NCBI RefSeq assembly: GCF_040712315.1
Contig: NC_134014.1
Span: forward strand, 10,386,244 to 10,450,243
DNA from: Castanea sativa
Lineage: Eukaryota > Streptophyta > Magnoliopsida > Fagales > Fagaceae
DNA length: 64,000 bases
Direction: 5' to 3'
Part shown: piece after piece, positions 1-8,354 of the stretch
How the letters are laid out: each line of letters starts with the position of its first letter
Numbering within the stretch: position 1 is the first letter of the stretch
Translations under genes and position numbers: made by a program
Notes under the pieces: model-generated
Databases searched by the model: none
What the model was told of the DNA's origin: nothing
Seen by the model: the letters and a program-made list of their open reading frames with translations, nothing else

Positions 1-1096
1 ATCTTCTACTGGGTCCAGAGGCATCACTCCCCTTATGAAGTTATGGAAAAGGCAACACGCCATAATAATTTGATTTTGTGTCTTAATTGGGAAGAATGAA
101 GGACTCCTAAGAATAGGCCATCAAATTTTAAGCAATCCAAAACATCTCTCTATAACATTCCTAGCTGAAGAATGTTTCATATTAAAGAACTCTTCTGGGG
201 TTCTTGGTTGATGGTCATCTCTCCAATCATTTAAGTGATATTGTTGTCCTTTATATGGGGCAAGAAATTCCTCACCATTTGTGTAGCTAGCATCAACAAG
301 ATAGTAATAACCTATATATTGTAATGTCTTTAGTATAATGGGTGTATAATAATTTTAAAAATAATAATATAATTAGTAGGCAATCTATTTTTCTTACTAT
401 GGGGAACTCTCAATCCATTCCTTCTACTTATTGCATTTCGAAGCACTCTACCATTAGCAGTAGAGCCTTCCCAACCAGGCAAAACATAAATAAATTGCAT
501 GTCTTGTGAGCAAACTCCTAGTACATTTGTGGCAATCTCCCCCTTACGGTTTCGGTATCTAGGTTTGTCTTCTAAAGGCACTCTCACCCTAATATATGTT
601 CCATCTAATGCACCTAAACAATTCTGTAGTTACCAAAAAAAAAAATGCAATCAACAAATTATTCAATTTTTCTACTTCATAACTTGAAAAGAAAATTCAC
701 GTTGTTGGATACCTTAAACCATTTCCATCTCTCATCAAAAGAATTTTCTGGAATTGGCTTTAGTTTCTTAAATAGCTCTCCTTGTAAACGTATGATAGCA
801 TGTAACACGTCATTGAAATATCTACTCACTGTCTCTCCTGAGTGCCTAAAATGGTGTTTTATAACTCTATTTTTTGCATGGTGAGCTAATATATGTAGGA
901 ACATGGCAACTTGTTCATCTACTAACATGTGTTTTGTATCTTTTAAGCCACCTATTGTTTCAAGCATATTACATAACCTAGTAAATGCATTTCTATTCAT
1001 CCTAAGTTGGTTAATGCAAGTTTCATCACTCTCATAGCATAAACGGTGAAGTTCCCCTCTCCTTGAATGAAAATCATGACCATATGTTGCTTTCAA
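1..1096 (-). CDS. PIF/Harbinger-type DDE transposase-derived protein (ALP1/HARBI1-like), partial
   Basis: Reading leftward, three exons can be joined at GT-AG junctions: 1096-713, 623-398 and 311-1. The product matches the DDE_Tnp_4 nuclease family of PIF/Harbinger transposases and their domesticated ALP1-like relatives. An N-terminal helical region is followed by the three catalytic motifs: first Asp in GALDGTYI just after intron 1, second Asp in YYLVDASY at the start of exon 3, and Glu in [11 protein letters not shown] around 130-160. All three acidic residues are present and the exons read without stops, so this copy may be recent or functional. No ATG is seen at the 5' end: the open frame begins at a TTG and an in-frame stop lies just upstream, so an upstream exon may exist or the end may be lost. 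The C-terminus runs off the window edge. No Myb-like partner gene is visible. Whether it is a transposon copy or a host gene cannot be decided here. Confidence 0.8.
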
Positions 1097-1413
1097 TAAT
1101 CTTTTTCTTTTGCGGTACTATACTATAAAGCGTAATAATTGAAAAAACATACTAACAATGTGCAACATATCCAACCAAAACATCACAACCAAAACCAACT
1201 TCCTTTTCTTTATCCTATTCCTTGTGTCTAAACTCAAATAGTTGCTTGTACTCTTTCATATCCAATCAAATTCATAATTTTTTTTAAAATTTTTCACGAG
1301 CATTAAGGTGGTGTATTCTAATCGGTAGTATATAATTAAAGTGATGTCAATAATATATCTAAACAATAGTTAGGTTTAGTAAGTTATGATTTTTCTTTTT
1401 TGGTTTATCATCA

Positions 1414-1453
<40 letters not shown>

Positions 1454-1630
1454 GCTGAAATGGGGAACTAACAACAAGAATGTTACTATCTCTCTTCCTC
1501 TGAATTTGCCGATCGCCATTCTTGTATTCCCCTTCTATATATACACATACATAATCACATACATATGCATCTTTATTATTTACTATTATATCTCACAATA
1601 TTGATAAATATAAGATATATATGTGTGTGT
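1097..1630. other. AT-rich 5' flank of the first phylloplanin-like unit
   Basis: No gene is seen. From about 1231 the sequence is recognisably similar to the flank upstream of copy 4 (about 55175-55600), and from about 1345 to the flank upstream of copy 2 (12987 onward). This marks the left side of the repeated gene unit. It includes an (ATT)n tract at 1420-1453 followed by a conserved block beginning with ATAGCTGAAA. Confidence 0.6.
1420..1453. repeat. (ATT)n microsatellite in the 5' flank of copy 1
   Basis: About eleven ATT units lie immediately before ATAGCTGAAA. Shorter versions lie at the same place in units 2 (about 13050-13065), 3 (about 22353-22365) and 4 (about 55366-55390). Confidence 0.9.
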
Positions 1631-1631
1631 G

Positions 1632-1827
1632 GTAATCCTAAAACCACATTTTAGGCGTTACAAAACCACATCTTAGTAGTCCATGGTTTTAGGCAAAAAC
1701 ATCGGTGAACCGTAGCTATGTTGTTTCTTATTGTAACAGTTACTTGTGCTCACTCATATTCTATAAATTGGTTCCAATCCACAGCATTTTAGTAAGTCAA
1801 TTGTAAGAGACTAGTAGTAAAATAACT
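1632..1827 (+). promoter_or_regulatory. Promoter of phylloplanin-like copy 1
   Basis: A TATA box (TATAAA, 1762-1767) lies about 60 bp before the ATG. Upstream at 1637-1655 is CCTAAAACCACATTTTAGG, an inverted repeat with 7-bp arms, followed by a second AAACCACA and another TTTTAGG after CCATGG. The block is strongly conserved at copy 2 and recognisable at copies 3 and 4, while surrounding spacer is less so. This suggests, but does not prove, a regulatory role. Confidence 0.6.
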
Positions 1828-2466
1828 ATGGCAATGAAATTAGCTCTCTTTGTTTCCCTTATGGTTGCTGCACTAGCAGTTCCAATCTCTGGAGCCCAAC
1901 GCATGGGTTACCTTATTGAAATCCACGGCACTGTGTATTGCCCAGGCAACAGCAATACAAATGCCAGTGGTACCAACAACGTTGTTTTCGCAAGTAAGTT
2001 TGGCCAGGTTATAGATATATATAGTTCCCTAGCAAGCTCAGCATGCAAGGTTTCGTAATAGCTTTATATCTTGTTAGAGTGTTCATATTAGTTATACTTT
2101 TCTTGTATATATATATATATATATATAGATATGGTACTTCTGCAGGTAGCCTCACCAAGGTTTGTTGTTTTCAATTTTCTTACAGTTGCTGAAATACATG
2201 TCGTGTGTGATGGAAAAGCTATTGATTATGCCTATACCGATGGCGATGGAGGATTTTTGTTTGCCGTTGATTATCAACGTTATACGATCCCTGAAATATT
2301 GAAGACTTGCAAATTAGTGGTTATTTCAGCCCTCGCCGTGTGCCCCAAACCATCTCCTTCTACGGAGCACTTGGAATCAAACTTAAAGTACATTGGGGAC
2401 ACAACTGTTGGGGGTAATCTTAAAATTTCCGACATTGTTCCAGTGGGATTTCATGTCGTTCCCTAA
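1828..2466 (+). CDS. Phylloplanin-like secreted protein (Pollen Ole e 1-like family), copy 1
   Basis: Two exons, 1828-1993 and 2186-2466, join in phase to give 148 residues. The donor is GTAAGT after 1993, the acceptor TTACAG before 2186, and the 192-bp intron carries a (TA)n tract. Residues 1 to about 23 form a classic signal peptide, so the protein should be secreted. The mature part has HGTVYC near the start, a short variable loop, an xVxCDGK strand, a T-x-G-GF-F turn and a CKLVV segment, the pattern of phylloplanins and Ole e 1-like proteins. There are four cysteines (38, 63, 97, 108), enough for two disulphides, and one N-glycosylation sequon (Asn45). Phylloplanins are leaf-surface proteins with reported anti-oomycete activity in tobacco; that role here is inferred from family alone. 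The start has a TATA box upstream, AATAAA follows the stop, and nothing appears broken. Function confidence is moderate; gene structure confidence is high. Confidence 0.82.
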
Positions 2467-2474
2467 GCTCGTGC

Positions 2475-2480
2475 AATAAA
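2475..2480 (+). terminator. AATAAA polyadenylation signal of copy 1
   Basis: AATAAA lies nine bases after the stop codon, and the same signal sits at the same place in copies 2, 3 (remnant) and 4. The downstream GT/T-rich sequence fits a plant poly(A) site. Confidence 0.65.
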
Positions 2481-2563
2481 AGCATAAGATGACTAATGTT
2501 TGTATTCATGAAGAAAAAAAAAATTATCAATTACTATGGTAGCATTTTTCTTCCCAAGTACTC

Positions 2564-2849
2564 TTAATGATAGTGTCTCTTTAATTTATGAATATGAACT
2601 ACTTTGCAGTAATTAATAAAGGGTTTGTCATATCAAAAAAATAAACAAAGGGTTTCTCTCACTTAATAACAATAACAGTAACAACAACAAATAAAAGGCT
2701 TTATCTAAACTTGTTTAATGATAGTATCTCTTTAATTTATGAATATGAACTACTTTCCAGTACATAATAAAGGGTTTGTCACATCAAAAAAATAAATAAT
2801 AAAAGGTAACACATCAAAAATAAATGAATATATAAAGGGTTTGTCACAC

Positions 2850-2881
<32 letters not shown>

Positions 2882-2902
2882 ATTAAAGGCCTTATCTAAA
2901 CT
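2564..2902. repeat. Local tandem duplication in the 3' flank of copy 1
   Basis: A block beginning TGATAGT and running through TTTATGAATATGAACTAC, an AATAAAGGGTTTGTCA segment and a TTATCTAAACTTG end occurs twice in succession, at about 2564-2712 and 2713-2902. The other units have it once. The second copy contains an (AAT)n tract at about 2848-2874. Confidence 0.7.
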
Positions 2903-4283
2903 TGTTTAAAAAATGTTGATTCGTTTTTGGGAAAGGACTAAGTTTGGCACTATCATTAAAAAAAATTAATATGGTTATATATTTTAAATTTTAAAATTTT
3001 GAATTATTTGTCCTTTATGTTCTTAACACGCATCTCAAATTAAGTATTAAATAAAATTTTCTTTATATTCTTAACATGCATATCAAATCAAGGGTCAAAT
3101 TGATGTAATTTACTGTTCGATTAATAAATTTATTTTTTTTATGCATAATTTTATATAATAAAAACTTAAAATTTAAATATTTAATTAATGACATAAGTAT
3201 CGATTTTTTATTTTCTAGAAATTTTACAAATATAGACAATATGAAAAGAAAATGCAATGTAATATTGGATTTAGTTCACATCCAAATAAAAAGATATTGC
3301 GTGTCATTATATCCAAACTTTATTCACGACAAAATAACAAATGTTCACAGCAATTTCAAATATTCTTCAATTAGACTATCTTCTTACACACGTGCAATTA
3401 AAGAAAATTAAATTTCAAATTTTAGTGGATCTATGTCAAAGGCTTTCAATGACAAAGATTTCCCAAATAACATAAGCCACGATATAATTGTTAGAAATTT
3501 CTAAATAATCAAATAAATCGTAAAATCTATTATCAAAGGGTTACATACTTCTTCTTTTTTTATTTATTTCTTTGAAGAAAAGGGGGTTAAATACTTAAAT
3601 CAACGTAATGCATATTAAATGTTTAATACTTCTTACCTTTTTTTTTTCTTTTGAGTGAGGAAATAAATGTGATTAATTGAGGGTGGGTGGAAACTTGGTT
3701 AATGCCTTCATTTGGCTATGCCTTTAGAGAAGTTCAAGGGAAAATTTAAGATCCACCTTTAGGCGGTGAGAATGGCTTTTGGTTGTTGGATTTTCGAGAG
3801 AGTGACAATCTTTAGTGGCAGGTTTCATGGCTGGTTGAGATAATTTAGTTTGATGTCGATTTGGAAAAGTTAATAAACCAAAATTCCCTTGGTTTTCTTT
3901 TCTAATTAGTCCCTTCCAAAACAGCTAAATGTAAGATATTAAGTTAGTTGCAAATAAATGATGGGCATCCAAGGATTTAATTAATTAATAGTCGGAGACA
4001 ATTCAACTGAAAATTATGGTAATACAACATGTTTCTAGGGTAAGTTTAACGGATGTAATTAACTTGTATTCGCTCATTAGCAAATGGATGTAGCAAGTGC
4101 TCTGAGCCTCTAAGCCCACTTTTCGAATTTCCTCTTGAGCTCATGGGTGAGCTTAGAGGTAAGCAAAAACAAAAACAAATCTGCTTCACCCTCCTAAGTC
4201 CAAACCATTAATTTTTATTTTGCGTAACAATGATCTATAATGTCACTCTCACATGTTGGATTCCACAAGTGAATGACTCACTC
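2903..4283. other. 3' flank of unit 1, no gene
   Basis: AT-rich noncoding DNA. About 2900-3430 matches the 3' flanks of units 2, 3 and 4 (about 14400-14870, 51220-51710 and 63140-63500). About 3435-4283 matches 53540-54560 downstream of the copy 3 remnant, including CTCTTACGTAG near the end. This is the evidence that whole units, not only genes, were duplicated. I see no coding or RNA gene. Confidence 0.6.
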
Positions 4284-4299
4284 TTACGTAGATGAGGTT

Positions 4300-4995
4300 G
4301 CATTATACGGCCAAAATGGGCAAATGCCCATTTCACACAAAAAAAGACAGCATTCTGCCCATTTTCCCAAACTAATTAGGAAAATACCCATTTTTTGTAA
4401 CTCGATTTTATTAAAATTGAGTTTCAATGTAAAACTCGATTTGTGGAAAATTGAGTATGGGACAATCAAACTTAAAAAATAAAAAATAAAAATTGCATGG
4501 CACTCAAGTTCATGGAGCTCAAGTTCCATAAAAAATGCCACTATAGGTATTAAAAACGCCACTATAGGCCTCCATGAAACACAGCTATAGGTAAAATTTA
4601 AAAAAAAAAAAAATTGCATGAAACTCGAGTTCCATAAAAAAAACACCACTATAGGTATTTTAAAATGCCACTATATGGCTCCCTATGGAGTGATTAGACT
4701 TAAGAAAAAAACTTTCATGTTAAAACGCCACTATAGGGCTCTCTATAGAACGATCTGACTTAAGAAAAAAACTTGCATGTTTTAAAATGCCACTATATGG
4801 CTTTAAAAAATTGCATGGAACTTGAGTTCATGGAGCTCGAGTTCAAGAAATTTTTTTTTTTTTTAATTTTCAGTTTGCTATAACTCGATTGTCCAAAAAT
4901 CGAGTTTTAAATTGAAACTTGATTTTGAGAAAATCGAGTTACAAAAGAGGGACATTTCCTAATTAGTTTGAAAGAGGGGGCAAACTTGATTGTGC
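4300..4995. mobile_element. Fold-back / long-TIR non-autonomous element
   Basis: The two ends form a long inverted repeat: about 4351-4455 pairs with about 4885-4987, sharing AACTAATTAGGAAA, TTTTGTAACTCGATTTT and AAACTCGATTT in the same order on opposite strands. Between the arms are several degenerate copies of GCCACTATAGG and GCCACTATATGG plus GAGCTCGAGTTC-type motifs. There is no transposase. The left side meets unit 1 sequence; the right side abuts a truncated gypsy LTR. Superfamily uncertain; the long arms suggest a Mutator-like or fold-back type. Confidence 0.6.
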
Positions 4996-5197
4996 CTTTA
5001 ATACTTCTTTTGTAACGCCTCTGGGCTCATTAATATGGGTTTTTGATGAGCTTCCAACGGTCTAACAACTAATTGGTAAGTGTCCGAGGTATTGAATCCT
5101 CTTATTAATAACTTGTCTTCCCTTGTCCATGACATGACCAGGTGGACGAAGGTGTCTGATGGGATCGTCTGGGCAAGAAGGTTCGTTGGTCCTATCC
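4985..5197 (-). repeat. Truncated 3' LTR of gypsy element B
   Basis: This matches 12775-12986 of the full LTR, including the shared stretch GATGAGCTTCCAACGG. The outer 280 bp are absent and the long-TIR element lies there instead. The inner end reads CCTATCC rather than CCTATCA, so the terminal TG of the element strand is mutated. No target duplication can be read because this end is lost. Confidence 0.75.
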
Positions 5198-5627
5198 GCT
5201 ACCCCCCCAAGTTCTGTGGTCGTCCTTGCGTGTCATGACGACTACTAGAAGGTGAAAGGTTTTTTGCCTAAACATGACTTTTGGGTTCCGTTCTGCATTT
5301 AATGCGTAGCGGCGAGGCTATACACATCGTGGCCACGAGGCACGTTCTGACTGATGGAGTTAATGCCTCACTTGTGTGACTCTTTGGGTTTCCCGCTAGT
5401 TTTCAAATTTTTTTTTTTTTGTTGTGCCTAGTTTTTAAACTTCCTTTCTTTTCTCTTTTCTCTTCACTTTTTCTTTTCTTCCACCATTGCTGCTCTGTGC
5501 TTCTTCTTCTCCGAGCTATTTTCCCCTGCAATTTCTTGTGTTTTTCCTTCTCATGGTTGCATTTTCGGAGGTATGGTTCTTTCTCACCTTTTTTACTCTT
5601 TGTAGCATAGGCAATTTGTAAACGTTT

Positions 5628-7857
5628 TTGATTTTCATTTCTGTTTTGGGTTTTTTGGATTTTGTCCCTCTTTTTCTTTTTTGGGGTTCCATGGTTGGTA
5701 GTTCTGAAGCTAGGATACTTTTCCCCTTTATTTCATTCCTTTTTGCATGTTTAGGGGCCTCTTTAAGTGTTTCTCATACTTTCTGCCCTTTAGTTGAAGG
5801 TTTTGTGTTTGAGGGTAGTAGTTTGGCTGTAGTGTTAGCTGATCTATTTCCTTTGCTTCGTCAATCGGTTGACTGGTTTGAAGATTTAGTGGGTGAGCGA
5901 AGAGTGATGTTGGAGGTGAGATCCAATGAGCTTGAGACGAGATTGTCGTCTAGCGATGACCCAAGGGAGGTGGAGGAAGATATTGTGGCTTCTAGCCCAA
6001 GAGAGGTCAGAGCTTTTTCTACCCTCAGGGAGTGTGGACAAGACACTAAGACCCTTGCTTGGTTTAGGGATAGGTTTCAGTTTCCTAAGAGGGTTAGGAT
6101 TCGTCATCCTCATAAAGAGGAACAAGCCTTGCACTTTTCACCCGGGGAGGTGTGCTTCTATGAAGCTGCTTTCCAGTGCGGGCTTAGGTTTCTTGTCCAT
6201 CCTTTCATTATGGAGTTTTTGGGTCATTTCAACATTGCTCCTAGGCAACTTATGCCCAACTCATGGAGGATAGTGATCAGCTGCATAGAGATATGGTTGG
6301 CTGCCACTAAAAGAGATATGATCAGGATGGATAAGTTCACTTACTTGTAACATTTAAAGGAGTCCAAGGAGTATGGGTACTAAGAGCTGGTGCCCTAGGT
6401 TAGGAATGCTAGGATCGTCAAGGGCCTACCCTTGTCCTTCAGATATTGGAAATCTCGATTCTTCCTTGTGTTTAGGAATGAGTGGGAGACTCCTTCTGAT
6501 GAAGTTTGGGGTGACGTCCCTAGGTTGCTCCGTTGTTGGAGAGCCCCGAGTCTAGGTGCGTTTTCTTTCTGTCAATCCTTCGTCTTTCGTTCTTTTACAT
6601 ATATTTTTATCATCGATAACTTTCCTGTCTGTTGTCTCTGGTGTAGTTAGGAAGCGGCCGAAGCTCAAGAGTAGGTACAAGCAAGGAATCGAGGCAGCTA
6701 TAGAGTACGCGAGGATGATTGACGATTTTAATGATCTGGTCGAGCCGTGAACTCTAAATCTTCATTGCCTTGGTCCAGAGCCTTCCACCTTCGTCTTGCA
6801 TGCTATAGAAATCAAGGAGATGAAAAGTAAGCGTTTACTTAGCTCGTCGTTGTCAGTCCTTTTTTTTAACAAATGTTTCCCTATTGCAGAGATGACGACG
6901 AAGTTAAACCAAAGGATGTATGCCAAAATGAATGCCAAGAAGAATAAGCCCCTTTCCAACTTGGGAAGAGGGTGGTGCGTGTTATGGAGATAGGAGTCTC
7001 CATCACTCCATCTACCCTCGTCCTTGAAGCGATAAGGACTGCTTCCCTGGCTACCTCAGTGGAAGAGATTACCCTACTCCCGAAGAAGCAGCGCGTGGCC
7101 GACAAGGGAAAAGAGAAGGCCACTCCCACTCATCCTATGTTTGGGATGACACTGGCCTTGCACTGACAAAGGCACAAGATGCTTTTACTGCTGAGGAGCT
7201 TAAGGTCCTCTCTGGCATGCCCTCTAATGAGATCGTGGGTAGTCATATCCACAAACTCGTCTAAGTAGTGTACTTCTACAATTTCACCTTTCCTTTTCCC
7301 TTCTTTTGTATTGTTCTGAAAGTTGGATCTTCTTTTCAAGTACTGGGGGAAACCATTCATATTACCTCGGAGTACTTGAGCCACAAGGCAAAGGCCGTGT
7401 CAGTGGGGTCTCAGGTGGAGGCTTTGGAGGCAAAGAACTCGAAGCTGAGGAAAGATCTCATTGTTGCCATGGACGAGGCTAACACTACCAAAGAGAAGGC
7501 TAAAGTCTTGTCTAACGATCTGACGGTTGAGAGGCAACTGACCCTAGAGAAGGATAAGCAGCTCCAGGCCACGAACGAGAGGATCAAAACCGTTGCTGCC
7601 AAGTCCATCAAGGCTTTCCAGCAAACTGAGGAGTACAACACTATGCTCTTCAGTTAGTACTACAAGGGTTTCAAGCTCCTCCGGCAATACCTTGTCAAGC
7701 ATCCCACCGATGTGGATGCAAAAAACTTGGATCTAGAGGAGGTGGATAAGGAGATGGCAGTGGACAAGGCCTCTCAGTTTACTGCTACTGCTCCTGAGGG
7801 TGATGCTCTAAAGATTGCTCTAATGCCCCCTGTCGGTGGTGATGAGGCTACTGCTTG
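5628..7857 (+). pseudogene. Spliced opposite-strand ORF of gypsy element B (Transposase_28-like)
   Basis: The longest open stretch is 5628-6350 (240 residues), running opposite to gag-pol. Its C-terminal part has HPFIMEFLGHF and PNSWRIVISC, the signature of the family Pfam calls putative gypsy type transposon (PF04195). Later segments follow GT-AG introns, for example about 6556-6649 and 6828-6890. A C-terminal coiled coil at about 7330-7640 and an acidic tail end at a stop near 7857. It is broken by frameshifts and by a TAG in an FS*YYKG context where relatives usually have Trp. Homologous genes occur in the same place in elements A and C. The biochemical role is unknown; gag-pol antisense regulation or an accessory protein are both possible. 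Confidence 0.65.
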
Positions 7858-8162
7858 AACCTGCTTATACTTTTTTTTTTAGGTACCCAATATGTTTTTT
7901 TTGTGCTTTTAATTCCATTTCCATAACAATATTTATTGCCCAGTGTTTTTGGGCTTTTGATTCAGACAAAATATATTCATGTTTTCCTGCTTACTTTCCT
8001 GCTTCCGTTGGTTTGTTCGTCGTTAAGCTTAATATTCCCTTTCCATATGTGGTTCATGCTTTTTGCCTGCATCTTTGCTTGTTTGCCTCTAGGTTAGGCT
8101 TGCCTCTGTCTATGTGGGTTTTCATTACTTAACCACCTTTTGGTGTCTTATGTCTATTCGTC

Positions 8163-8348
8163 AGTAATTTACATCCTTCTAGGCGAAATCTTATTACTTA
8201 GCCAATTTTTAGGTGACTTACACCTATCTAAGGGATTTTGTCATTCAGCTTCATCAGTAATTTACATCTATCTAGGCGAAATCTTATTACTTACCCAATT
8301 TTTAGGTGACTTACACCCATCTAAGGGATCTTGTCATTTGGCTTTGCT
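8163..8348. repeat. 2 x 93-bp tandem repeat in the spacer of element B
   Basis: AGTAATTTACATC starts at 8163 and again at 8256. Both copies contain GGCGAAATCTTATTACTTA and TTTTTAGGTGACTTACACC. The array sits between the 3' end of pol and the opposite-strand ORF, the same slot as the 151-bp array in element C. Confidence 0.85.
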
Positions 8349-8354
8349 TTCGTC

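Noticed and set aside
4284..4649. 121-codon minus-strand open frame
   Set aside because: Falls inside the fold-back element, composition is A/T driven, and it has no family match.
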